From: Perognathus longimembris pacificus
Lineage: Eukaryota > Chordata > Mammalia > Rodentia > Heteromyidae
Direction of reading: 5' to 3'
NCBI RefSeq assembly: GCF_023159225.1
Contig: NC_063163.1
Coordinates: forward strand, 109,771,885 to 109,835,884
Length of the DNA: 64,000 nucleotides
Made by a program: the position numbers and the translations under genes. The notes under the pieces are model-generated. The model was not told the origin of the DNA, did no database searches, and saw only the letters and a list, made by a program, of their open reading frames with translations. Below are positions 13,289-28,345 of the stretch, in pieces. Position 1 is the first letter of the stretch, and every line of letters begins with the position of its first letter.

Positions 13289-13887
13289 ATAAAACTTGTA
13301 CTACAACTAAACTATTGGTTATGTTACAACATACGAAGTCCCAACCTTTCAATTTTGGGAAGAATAAAAATTAAGAATTACATCTAGGCATTAGCCAAAG
13401 CCTCACTAGCTACTTGAGTAGATGAGTTTAACAGTTTAGTGAGTTTTCAAATTTTAATTTAATTTGAATTCAATTTAAATTTTATGTGGCCCTTTTTTTA
13501 TTTCCTTCTCATAATAGAAACAGAATGCTATTATTTGCAGCCCTGGTTTGCACCCAGACAGAAACAGAAAAAGAAAAATTTTCAACCCCACTTGACATGC
13601 AAGACTGAAACCTCCTAAGCTAAAATGACAAACATATGATTTGTGTAATCCAATTACTCACAATTAGGTTGTTTTTGTCATAACAATCTGTGGTTGAAAT
13701 TTAACAGGAAAGTAGATAGATAAATAACAAAAGATGTGATTTTAAAAAGCAACATTCACAACTTAAGAATAGAAAAGCAGCCTGGGGTTTTTAACAAGAA
13801 TTTTGTAGCATCATCTACAAACTGTAGTTAATTGCTATTACATAATAAGAGGAGACATGTGACTAATCCTGTTATGAAAATTGTGTT

Positions 13888-14078
13888 GCCCAGATCTCTT
13901 CGACAGATGATTTCAAATCTTTGGAGTAAATAAGTGGAAGTGGAACTCTTGGGTCATATGACAGTTCAACATTTGAGGAATTTCCCTACAGTCTTCCATA
14001 ATAGCTATACTAATTCATATTCCCATCACCAATGTACACTCATCCCTTTGCTCTATATTCTTGTCAATCCAAAATAAC
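13888..14078 (-). mobile_element. Old L1 ORF2/3' fragment
   Basis: The antisense L1 landmarks 'gaactcttgggtcatatg', 'cagtcttccataatag' and 'ttcccatcaccaatgtac' appear in the right order. It is heavily diverged. Confidence 0.7.
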
Positions 14079-14093
14079 CAAGAAATGTTCTAG

Positions 14094-14099
14094 CACACA

Positions 14100-14142
<43 letters not shown>
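14094..14142. repeat. (CA)n microsatellite
   Basis: A nearly pure CA run of about 24 units lies directly after an old L1 fragment and is likely length-polymorphic. Confidence 0.92.
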
Positions 14143-14144
<2 letters not shown>

Positions 14145-15169
14145 CCAGAAGTGATGGATAGTTTCATCATCTAGATTTAATCATTCCATATTGTATTCAT
14201 AGATCAGAACATCTCTTTGCACCCCATAACTATATGTGCCGAGAACTTCTCAGTTTACAACTTAAATTTTTCTTAAAAAAAAAAACACAACTCATTTTTC
14301 CCCCAAAAGGCAGCTTGAAAGAATAAAGTTAATACATATTCCAAAAAAAGTCTTTGCCACGTATGATTTTTACACTATGCTCTTCTTCCTTCTCCAAACA
14401 TTATAAACTTGAACAATGGTTTGGTTTTTCTTCAAAGTTAACCTTATATTCCCTCACCAAGAAGGGAAATCTAGGTTTTAAAACCTTCCATTGGTTAGTA
14501 GGAAATCTTAAAATCTGGGAGGAATCCTGTCCCTTCCTTCAGTCCCTTCCTGAAGGGTGGAGGGCCAGCTCCACCCGTGGCCTTCAGGTAAACTAACCCT
14601 TTTAAAGGTGATTCTGGGGAGAAAATGACACCTTAGCCCCTGAACTTTCTAGGAGAATTCCCATCCACTTGCTTCTCCATAGTCAAAACAACTAACATCA
14701 CCAATAAAGCCCAGACACCTTCAGGGGGTGGGGGTGCAGGCTATTGTCCCAGCCAAGAGTCACAGGTGTGAAAAAGCACTACCATTCTCGGGGACATTGT
14801 TTCAAGGGCTACCCTTGTCTTCCCTTCCTTTGTCCTTGGGCCATGACCCTCCTGCTCCAGCAGTGGCCCCTGCACAGAGGAAAGGGGGGCCCCAGAGAGA
14901 CTCTGGGAAGCAAGACATCTTTACTTAACCAAGTTCTTGCTCCTGCCTGCCTCCTGCCCTACCTTACCCAAAGCCCCTCTCGGGTGAATTTCCTGTCTTT
15001 TCTGTCCTCTTAGTTATCCTTAACTTCGTGCATTGTTTCCATGAACCTTTTCCTCCCTTCCCTCTGTCCTAGGATATGTAAACTTCTCTGGCTCTTCTCC
15101 CTGGCTTCAGCGTCCTGGTCCTTTGCTCCCGGGTCGCTGGCCTGGGTGACCTTGCTGGGGCTGCCCTCT
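14145..15169. other. Promoter-upstream flank, no gene seen
   Basis: AT content falls toward the CpG island. I recognise no repeat or exon. Short open frames at 14354-14596 and 14728-15013 have no coding signature that I can identify. Confidence 0.5.
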
Positions 15170-16090
15170 GCCCCCTCGCTCTCCTCTCCCTGGCTCAGCG
15201 CCGGCACCCGCTCGGTTCTGGGTTCCCGGGGCCGTTGGGTGGCGAAGGAGCTTTTGCTGCAGCGAGGACCTGAGTCCCCCGCGCGCGCAGCCCAGTGGCA
15301 GACGAGGGCCGGGCTGCGAGCGCAGGCGAGGACGGCCGGTCCTCCCCGGAGCCTGCAGCATGCGGCAGGGGAGCGGGGGCTCGGGGAGGCGCTAACCCCC
15401 CAGCCCCGCAGCCGGGCTGCACACCTGGCCCCGCGGGTCGATTCCCTGCCAAGTGCAGCCAGACTCCTGGAAAGCGAAGAGAGGGGCCCTCGGGGGGCGC
15501 CCATCCCCAGAGCCCCGTCCCTCTGCGAACCCCGGAAGAGGCGAGAGGGGAGGGGGGGGGAAGCCCAGGGAGTGGTGAGGGGCCGGAAAACCCCGTCCCC
15601 AGACTGGATCGGGGAGCGTCCGGGAGTCTGGGGCGCTCTGGTGAGTACCCCGGGGTGTGTGTGGGGGGGGGGTGAAGTCGGGCGAGCGAGCGGTGGGCGA
15701 GGGGCGCGCACCCCGGGCGGGCGGGCGCTCGGGGAGGGGACGCGGGGAGGGCGCCCGCTGCTCCCGGCTGGTGCAGGCTTTGGGGTGCGGTGTGTGTGGG
15801 GGGGGACGTTGATGCTGGCGGGTGCCAGGCGGGGAGCGCGTGCGGCGCCGGTGTGTGTGTGTGTGTGTTTGTGTGTGCGCGTGTGTGTGCGCGCGCGCGC
15901 GTGTGACTGTGTGTGCGGGAAAGCGAGCGAGGGGCAAAGACAGAGCGCATGTCTAGTCCCCGCCGGCAGCCACTAGACGTCCACCACCATCTTCTGCATG
16001 TGCCACATTTGCAGCCGGACGGAAAAGCTCTCCCAGGGCGATGGAGACTGCGGGAAAAACCTGGCCGCCGCGCGACATGGATTGCTAAAG
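15170..16090 (+). promoter_or_regulatory. GRIA4: CpG-island promoter region of GRIA4
   Basis: This stretch is sharply more GC- and CpG-rich than its AT-rich surroundings (many CGCG, GGCGGG-like and CCGG motifs). It lies 195-1,115 nt upstream of the GRIA4 start codon. I see no convincing TATA box at a fixed distance from an obvious start. From memory, the rat GluR4 promoter was described as TATA-less, with initiation in GC-rich sequence about 1 kb upstream of the ATG; that would put the start here near 15190-15280 (inference). The exact start site cannot be read from sequence alone. Confidence 0.8.
15851..15915 (+). repeat. TG/CG dinucleotide repeat in the GRIA4 leader
   Basis: A (TG)n tract changes into mixed TG/CG and then pure CG dinucleotides. 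Bases 15870-15905 alternate strictly between purine and pyrimidine for 36 nt, a composition favourable to left-handed Z-DNA. The tract probably lies inside the 5' leader, where it would be a GU/GC repeat in the RNA. Confidence 0.9.
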
Positions 16091-16215
16091 GGGAATTGTC
16101 ATAATCATAAACCACCCACAGCGCGCTCCTTGCCCCCCCCTTTATTTTTATGATTTTTTTTAATTTTAGCGCCATCGTCTTCAATGCCTGTCTGAACAAC
16201 CTTTAGGAAGAGTGT

Positions 16216-16257
16216 GAGAGAAAGAGAGAAAGAGAGAGAGAGAGAGAGGAGAGAGAG
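16216..16257 (+). repeat. GA homopurine tract just upstream of the GRIA4 start codon
   Basis: Forty-two consecutive purines, mostly (GA)n, end 27 nt before the start codon. The tract is inside the presumed leader and may vary in length between individuals. It could bind GA-specific factors or affect scanning; that is inference. Confidence 0.9.
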
Positions 16258-16284
16258 CGCGCGCCAGGGAGAGGAGACAAGAAG

Positions 16285-16372
16285 ATGAGGATTATTTGCA
16301 GACAAATTGTCTTGTTATTTTCTGGATTTTGGGGACTCGTCATGGGAGCCTTTCCAAGCAGCGTACAAATAG
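16285..16372 (+). CDS. GRIA4: GRIA4 coding exon 1: GluA4 signal peptide and mature N-terminus
   Basis: The exon encodes residues 1-29 plus the first base of codon 30 of GluA4, a pore-forming subunit of AMPA-type glutamate-gated cation channels at excitatory synapses. The peptide opens MRIICRQIVLLFSG and ends AFPSSVQI, which I recognise as the GluA4 N-terminus. Residues 8-20 are a hydrophobic core typical of a cleaved signal peptide, with cleavage expected at about residues 20-21. The start is fixed by family identity; the context is AAG before ATG, with A at -3. The exon ends at a clean donor (GTAAGC at 16373), in phase 1, and the split Gly codon is completed by exon 2. Residue 19 is Val, where the rat and human proteins, as I remember them, have Ala. 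A homopurine GA tract lies 27 nt upstream. The call is very secure. Confidence 0.96.
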
Positions 16373-21170
<4,798 letters not shown>

Positions 21171-21174
21171 TTTT

Positions 21175-21402
21175 GTGCTGGGCATGAGGCTTGAACTCGG
21201 GCCTTGGGTGCTGTCCCTGAGATCTTTTTGCTCAAGATTAGAATTCTACCACTTGAGTCACAGCTCCACTTCTGGCTTTTCTGTGGTTAACTGGAGATAA
21301 AAGTCTCATGGACTTTCTTGCCTCGGCTAGCTTCAAACCTTGATCCTCAAATCTCAGCCTCCTGAGTAACTAGAATTACAGGCATGAACCACCTGCACTT
21401 GG
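21175..21402 (-). mobile_element. B1-Geo dimeric SINE
   Basis: The minus strand gives a B1-like left part ('ctgtaattctagttactc' region), then the Geo right monomer with 'gagcaaaaagatctcaggga'. It lies 480 bp from an oppositely oriented copy at 21881. Confidence 0.82.
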
Positions 21403-21880
21403 GTCATTTTCTTATTTATTAAGATGTTTATCTTGCTCTCCTTGTCTGTCAAAATCTTGTCAATTGTCCAACACATCTGTAGAATAGTTGTAACAATCAC
21501 AAATGGATTATATAGTATACTCCAGTAAACATGAGAAAAGGTTTTTTTTCTTTTAAGATAAATGTTACTTCTGTTTGTGGCCAATTTACTTTTCAACCCT
21601 AAATATCCAAGATATACAAATGGTTTGGCATGTAAAATACATTTGTTTAGTTAAGCACTTGGAGAATATGACACATGAAACAAGGCCTTCAAGAAGGTAT
21701 ATAACACACACACACACAAAACTTGAACAGATTCAATAACATGGCATTCGGGGTCTAATTCAACACACTAACATATTGCACATTTTTCCTTCCAGAATCA
21801 TGCCTCTTGAAAATATGTTCTACAGGTTTACACCAGGTATTATATTATTCCGTAACAGTCTGACTGTAAAGAGTAAAAAT

Positions 21881-22130
21881 AGCCAGGTGCTGGTGGCTCA
21901 TGTCTGTAATCCTAGCTACTCAGTAGTCTAAGATCTGAGGATCACGGTTCGAAGCCAGTCAGGGCAGGAAAGTCTGTGAGATTATCTCCAATAAACTACT
22001 CAGAAAAAATCTGGAAGTGGCACTATGACTGAGCACTAGCCTTGAGCAAAAGATGATCAGGGACAGCACTCAAGGCCCAGAGTTCAAGCCTCACGACTGG
22101 CAAAAAAAAAAGAAAAAGAAAAAGAAAAAA
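21881..22130 (+). mobile_element. B1-Geo dimeric SINE with A-rich tail
   Basis: The left part is B1/7SL-like ('agccaggtgctggtggctca', 'ctgtaatcctagctactc'). The right part is the Geo monomer ('agccttgagcaaaagatg', 'gttcaagcctcacgactgg'). The tail is A-rich with AAAAAG units. Confidence 0.87.
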
Positions 22131-23945
22131 TACCTTAGAATTAAGAATCATCTTGCTTGTTTTTAGGAAAATTAGTGATGTGATTCTATTGTGACTCTCA
22201 TTATGCTCCCTTAATTTGAACTGATTAAAAATTCTATTCTGGTTTGAAATAATCTTTAGTTTCACATTTAAAAATTTTTCCCCATACTTATTTACTCTGA
22301 GGTTAATGACAAAGACCTGAGTCATATTCTGGTGGCTTATCTATTAAATCACAGGAAGGTACATAATTTCCATTGATAAATCTCTCAGATATCACAAGAT
22401 TAATTTTTCATAAAACTGTCAGAAATATTCCTTACTTATTTTCCATTCTGGGTTTTTATTTCTCAAAGAGGAAAAATTTTAATTCCTGGCATTGAGAAAT
22501 GTCTATATCTTTATCCATCCATCTACTATCAATTTATCATCTATCTATCTATATGTACATATATTTACAGTTTACAGTTAATGTTATTGTTAGAGATTTT
22601 ACAATGAAGAATGAATATAATATTCCTTACACTTTATGAAACACAGTTTTTTTATGGCTCTCATTTGTATGATTTTATTTGACCTCAAGCTAGGCTTATA
22701 GAGAGGTAGTCTGAGAAAATGGTGCAATATTTTGTAATTTGGTTTGTTTTGGTAAAAATCTATGTTGTTCCAGACTGTAAAACCAGAGCTCAGACCAGGT
22801 CCTCTAACTAAAATCACAGGGGTGGTGAAGGTATGGAAAATACCCAATTATAGTGAGTTTGCTTGAATTACAAAAGAAAAGAGACTTGTCATTTATCTTT
22901 TCTCTAATTACAAGTTTCTGAAGAAAATAGGACAAGACAGTTCTGGGCAATTTGTTCATTAATCACGTGATGGTGAATGATAATAAGGAAGGCTGAAATC
23001 ATTATGTGAGAGTCACCCATTCATTCATTAGACTGGATAATAGTAGAACCATTTATTCTCTAAATATATTTATGAAGTAGCTTTCCTGAGGACCCATGGG
23101 AGACACTGGGAATATAAAACCTGTAAGGGTAGCTGCTGTCCTTGGTGAGCTCAATGGGAAAGGGCAGGCCCCAGTGCAGATTGCAGTTCATGAAGATTAA
23201 GTGCACGAAAGGAAAACATGAAGCTATTATTGAGAGAAACACAGGAAGAGTAATTATACCTGGTGTGGCATTCTGCACTATTTCCTGATATGAAAGCTCT
23301 AGTAGAGTCATTTGAAGGAGGAGGAGGAAAGAGGTTCTATGTGGCCAAAGATGTAATGTATACGGTGACATCTAAGGTGTGGAGAGGCAGGTGCATTTGT
23401 TGGAGCTACTGGATATAGTTTATTCTGGCTGTAGTATAGAGCATGACAGAAGTATGCTAAGAAATGAAGATAAGTTAGTATTTGAGAAACACTATACGAT
23501 TTTATCCTTGCAACTAACCAGGAGCTTTTCTATAAACTCCATCTAGCTTCTTCCCTGATAGAAAGCACACTCAATTGGTCCTCACTGGAAAAATCCCCAG
23601 CCTGGGCCTGCTCCCAGCACACTGTCATTTTATTTTTAATTCTTCTCTTAGCTTTAGAAGGGCCACATAGTCTGCATCAGCTCCTTCTATTTTTATCACT
23701 ATTTAACTTTTCCCTTACAATCACCACTCCTGGAACACCTTGCTCTTGAAGGTCATTGGTGACTTAGAAATTAGTAAATCCAATTGTGGGGTTTTAGTTT
23801 TCAGAGCCTCTGAAGAGCTTGCATTATTTGACGTTGCTTACAACTCCTTGATCTCGACATGCATTCATTCTCTGACCATAATAGTATTAATAACAGCTAT
23901 TAATAGTATATTGCTGACCATATACCCTGGTTTGGAATTTTTTGG
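22131..23945. other. Intron 2, mostly unassigned
   Basis: No exon or clear transposon. A short ATCT-type simple repeat lies at about 22512-22556. The segment near 23050-23200 vaguely resembles an ancient mammalian interspersed repeat, but I cannot name the family. Confidence 0.45.
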
Positions 23946-23949
23946 TTGA

Positions 23950-24880
23950 TGGTAGTATATTCTTTTATTATTACTGTGCAAAGAGGTTACAATTCTATAA
24001 GTCAGGTTATAAGCAAAACGCTTTTTGACCACAATTACACCTTCCATTATTCATCCCCATTTCTCCCCTCCCATCCCTACCCTAAGGTAATATAGCTCAG
24101 TATTTACATAAGGTACACTGCTCACCCATCCTCTCTCCATTACTCTCCCTCCCATGCCCCTCCTACTAAAAACATATTTCCACTTCCTGATATTTATTTT
24201 GGCAAACAATATATTAGGTGCTCAGATAAGTTACATACACCTTTGAATTCCTTCCTTAGGTATAATACCCTTTAGTCAGTTGGTTTGTGTATATTTGCAT
24301 AGATACTCATAGAGTACTGTATATGTTATCATGCATGTATTTTAGCTCTAGCTTCTATATATGAGAGAAAACTTGTACTGTTTGTCTCTCTGTACCTGGC
24401 TTACATCCCTTAATTTTTTTCTGCCAATGACAACAATCTTTCTAATGGATGAATAAAATTCCATAGTATGTCTATACCACATCTTCTTGATCCACTCATC
24501 AGTTGTAGGGCATGTGGGCTGCTTCCATAACTTGGCTACTGTGAATAGGGCAGCAATGAACATGGGTGTGTGAATGTCTTTACTATATCCTGATGTATAA
24601 TGTTCTGGATGGATGCCTGAGAGTGGTATGACTGGCTCATGTTATGGTTATGGTCATGGTCATGTTATGGTTATGCTATGGTTAGCTTTTTAAAGGAATC
24701 TCCAAACCACCTTCAGAGTAGTTGTACTAGTTTAGCTCCTCACCCACCATGTTAAAGGATTCCTTTCTCCCCACATCCCTAGGAGCATTTGTTATTGCTC
24801 ACGTTCTTGATGCTGGCCAATCATATGGGGTGAGATGCAATCTTAATGTTCTTTTGATTTTCATTTTCTTTATGGCATGG
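23950..24880 (-). mobile_element. L1 3' end (ORF2 end plus 3' UTR), inverted
   Basis: Antisense L1 landmarks are clear: 'gaataaaattccatagta', 'ttggctactgtgaatagg' and 'gcagcaatgaacatggg'. Frames are broken. Within it, a 23-bp unit beginning CATGTTATGG is tandemly duplicated (24638-24682). Confidence 0.85.
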
Positions 24881-24892
24881 ATGTTTTGCCTC

Positions 24893-25015
24893 AATTTTTG
24901 TACAACTCTGTAAGAAGTAGGTATTATTGTTACCTTCGTATAGGTAGAGAAACTGAAGATTCACATCACCAAGAAAATTTACTCCTGACCAGAAAAGTAC
25001 CCACAGCATCTGGGT
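24893..25015 (+). mobile_element. MIR relic
   Basis: The motif order 'ctgtaagaagtaggtattat', 'gagaaactgaag' and 'cacatcaccaag' follows the MIR core. It is strongly diverged, as expected of an ancient mammalian SINE. Confidence 0.55.
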
Positions 25016-25027
25016 CCCTTTTTAAAA

Positions 25028-25270
25028 AATATAATTTTATTTGTCAGGGTGATGTGTAGAGGGGTTACAGTTACATATGCAAGGTAGTGAGTACATTTCT
25101 TGTCAAACTTGTTATCCCCTCTCTCATTTTTCTGCCACTTCCCTTCCCCTTAACCCCCCCCCAGTTGTACAGTTAATTTCCAACATATTGTCTTGTGAGT
25201 ATTGCAGTTGCATTGGTTCCTAAAGTCTGCATCAGATCTTAAATTTTCCTCCCCCTCCCATCCACATGTT
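25028..25270 (-). mobile_element. Truncated L1 3' UTR
   Basis: Antisense copy of the same L1 3' UTR family as 29548 and 34192: 'ggttacagttacatatgcaa', a C-rich block, then 'agttgtacagttaatttcc'. Confidence 0.8.
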
Positions 25271-26299
25271 GGTATTACGAGCAGTACAAAATGTACATCA
25301 CTTGCCGTGACTTGACTGAAGCTAAGCAGCCCTCAATTTAAGTATCAAGGTGTTTATCTCAAAGCTACCTCATTAACAACTTTCATTTACCCCCCAATGA
25401 ATCTGTATAGCATTTCTCATTGGAAAATTGCTCTTCTTTGAGATTTGAAATTCAGCACAAGATGTGAGAATTCTAAACGGTGACATTCTCAGTACTCTAG
25501 ACTGCCAACTTCATGTCATAAGTACCCGGGTGTGTAAAAGACAACTAACTCCTAACTGTTAGGCAAACAGTGCTGGATGCTCTACTATTTGGCCAGCATA
25601 CTAAATTTTATGGGAGTATTGCTTGATTTTAGAATTACTATACATATTAAACACAGTTTCCCCCAAGGAAATGGTATTAAGATGGGCTTAGCTGCAAGGT
25701 GATTTCTTTCAGGGTTTCCTTAACATAACATTGGATTCCAGACTGTCGAAAAACCATCAAGACAGCCAAAATTCCCCCAGCTTTTATAGCAACACTGCTT
25801 GCCTCTGATTTAATGAAACTGCCATATTGTCAGTAAATGTAAAATAAAATATAAATAATTTAAGAGTAATACCTTTTCTTCATAATCCACCATATTTCTC
25901 CAGGTAAAGCAAAAGTCGTACAGTCATTGCAGTCAGTGTTTGCATACTTTTATTATGTGTTTGCTCATATTTATTACATATGTGCACTTTCCAATATGCA
26001 GTTTTTCATCAGTAAATTTAAATATAGTATGTGGTAAGCTGATCGTTTTTCATATTTTTATTGTAAAAACCACATACTTCTTGACATTTAAAATAATTCA
26101 GAATGATTTTAAATAATCCCAAAAAGAAAATATTTTTAAATCCCCAGCACTTGTACTTAATGAGAATAACAGTTTGCTGTAAATCTTTCCAGACAGCTTT
26201 TTGTTTTCCTGTATAGACTAGAGAGATAAAGTATAACAAAAGCAATGTTCTGTTATACACCTGAAGTAAAAGTATCTGATTTGTAAATATCTCTCTATA
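25271..26299. other. No feature recognised
   Basis: AT-rich intron sequence with no exon or transposon that I recognise. Confidence 0.45.
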
Positions 26300-27390
26300 G
26301 CTTTAATGACATATGTCACTTGATAATAGCATTTTCTGTCAGTATATAAAAACTATCTCATTTTCTTCTACTGCTACATAATATAGCATGCCATTTGAGA
26401 GGCTTTATGTGATAGATCAACATTTGGTTGTTTCCACATCTGTCAATGCTGGGCATTAAACCCAAGGCCATATGCAAATTAGGCAAGCATTTATCACTAA
26501 GTTATATCCTCAGCCTTTGTTTTTACCTTTTTTACCTTTTTTTGAGACTGAGTTGCCCTTTGTAGCTTCAGCTGGTTGAACTCGTGATCCTCATGTCTCT
26601 TCCTGTCCAGTGTTAGGGTTACATCTCTTAGCCACCATGCCTGACTCACATTTTTAGTATTGTAGACAGCAGTAAAACTTTCATGTACCTATGAGTAGTC
26701 ATGTAGAGTCATCAACCCCCAGAGTGAAATTTCTGTATCACAGGATGTAGCTTTGGGCTTTTAATTGATTTTTTATATCTTCTTCTGAAAAAAAAAATGC
26801 CATCTAAAATCTATAAACATCCGTATGTGATAATAATTGTTTCTCTATGACCTACCAACACTAGCCATTATCAGTCTCTTGAATCTTTGCTTGCTGTGAT
26901 TGGTGAAAATGACATCTAATTGCTGTTTTAATTTACATGTTTTTGATTAATAGTGAGGCTGAGAAAATTTTCCAGTGTTAATAAGAGCTGTGTACTCGTC
27001 TCTCTGTGAACAGTCTGCTCCATTTCCTTGCCAGTCAATTCTTGCTCCTTTCTATCTGGGAATATTTTATGTACTCTAGAGATTAACTTTATCATATCTG
27101 TTGCAGATGCTTTTTCCACGTTTGGGTTCCAGGAGCATCACTTGTGATGTCTTTTACCATACAAACTTGGAAATTCATAATAAGTCAAGCATATGAGTCA
27201 TTGTTTTCGTGCATTCAGAGTTTGGATATATGATTTTATAACATCCCTATCCTATATAGAAATACCATTGTATGTTTTCCAGTACCTTTGTTGTGGTTTT
27301 AAGTTTTATATTTGTGACACTAAATCTTCTAGAATTTCTACTGTCTGGAATCAGCATTATTTTTCCTGTACTGTGTGTTTGAGTAATCTA
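26300..27390 (-). mobile_element. Ancient L1 (L1M/HAL1-like), split by a younger SINE
   Basis: On either side of the SINE at 26447-26645 the sequence follows the antisense end of an old L1-type ORF2. Landmarks include 'ccaacactagccattatcag', 'taattgctgttttaattta' and 'gattaatagtgaggctgag'. No intact frame remains. Confidence 0.72.
26447..26645 (-). mobile_element. B1-ID dimeric SINE inside an old L1
   Basis: In minus-strand order, a B1-like part (26541-26645) precedes an ID-type tRNA-derived part (26447-26517), joined by a T-rich linker. This is the reverse monomer order to IDL-Geo, where the ID-like part is on the left. Divergence is high. Confidence 0.72.
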
Positions 27391-27839
27391 TCCTTTTGAA
27401 AATACATTGGAGCTGCTCCATCTGTGCACCTCCGATGCCCTTTCTTGACTGAATTTGAGCTATGGGGAAAATTCTGCATTTTATCTCTTTCAAAGTTTTT
27501 CCTACTTGCTGCTTCTCATCTGTCTGCCCTTTTCAGAAAGTCCCTAGTGGTTTACTGCTGGTTTTGGTATTTTTATTGTCTGCTATATTGTTATTCCTAA
27601 TATTTACCTGCTCTTTCCCTTTTTCTGATGGTCATTAACACCCTACATCCTTTTGCTTCTATAGACAAAGTACGTCACAAATATTTTCAGTATCTCCATT
27701 TTTAATCTCATGATTTATATCCAAGTCAGTAGTACTGCCTTATTGGGTTCACATCTAATGATGATTCTACACTTCATAGTTCACCTACTGTATATACTAG
27801 AGCCAGAAGTGCTTGTCTGAATTTAAAGTTAGATGTTCT

Positions 27840-28345
27840 TTCTCCCCACTTCAACCCTTCCAAAGGCTTTCTATTCATTTAGGATAAAAGTTCAGTTCTG
27901 CCATGGTCTTGCTTGAAGACCTCTTGACTTTCGGTGACCTCTTTCCTTGCCAAGCATGGCAGAGTCCAGTCTAGGCTTCTTTCTGTGCCCCTGGACCCAT
28001 TTCTCTTTTTCTTAGAATGTTCCAACCCAGCTATTTGTTTATCTAGTTCTTTCTGTGCCTCCAAGATGCAGCTATTACCACCTTAGAAAAACCTTCCTGC
28101 TTAATCTCTCCGAAGCAAACCCTCCCTACATATATACTCACGCTATACTCACTCTATACCACCCTATACAAGTAATGATTTTCCTTGTTTTTCTCACCAT
28201 CTGTAATGATTATTTTCATCTTTGTCTGGTCATGCAATGTCTTTATTTTCCACAAGAGCAAACACTTTCAGAGTGAAGGGCTAAATTTGACTTCTTTAAT
28301 GATGTGTCCTCATAATCTCACACAAATTGTGTCAGATACAGGAAT
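27840..28345 (+). mobile_element. L2 relic
   Basis: The motif order follows L2 toward its 3' end: 'caaaggctttctattcattt aggataaaag', 'ttctgccatggtcttgct', a GAAAAACCTTCCTGC block, and the later 'ctttattttccacaagagc'. The match is by eye and diverged. Confidence 0.6.

Larger units (their letters stand above)
15280..16284 (+). other. GRIA4: Probable GRIA4 5' untranslated leader with seven upstream ATGs
   Basis: If transcription starts about 1 kb upstream, the leader holds short upstream reading frames at 15360-15395 (11 aa), 15812-15976 (54 aa, crossing the TG repeat as alternating Val-Cys), 15949-16104 (51 aa), 15998-16153 (51 aa), 16041-16088 (15 aa), 16150-16206 (18 aa) and 16184-16195 (3 aa). 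All end before the main ATG; none is in-frame and continuous with it. Many upstream ATGs suggest low basal translation, as is known for the related GRIA2 leader. The 5' boundary is uncertain. Confidence 0.55.

Noticed and set aside
15195..16199. Long open frames on both strands through the promoter (334 codons minus, 311 codons plus)
   Set aside because: GC-rich sequence lacks stop codons by composition. The peptides are Pro/Arg/Ala/Gly-rich with Thr-His or Val-Cys runs from the dinucleotide repeat, and the frames overlap on opposite strands. No family signature.
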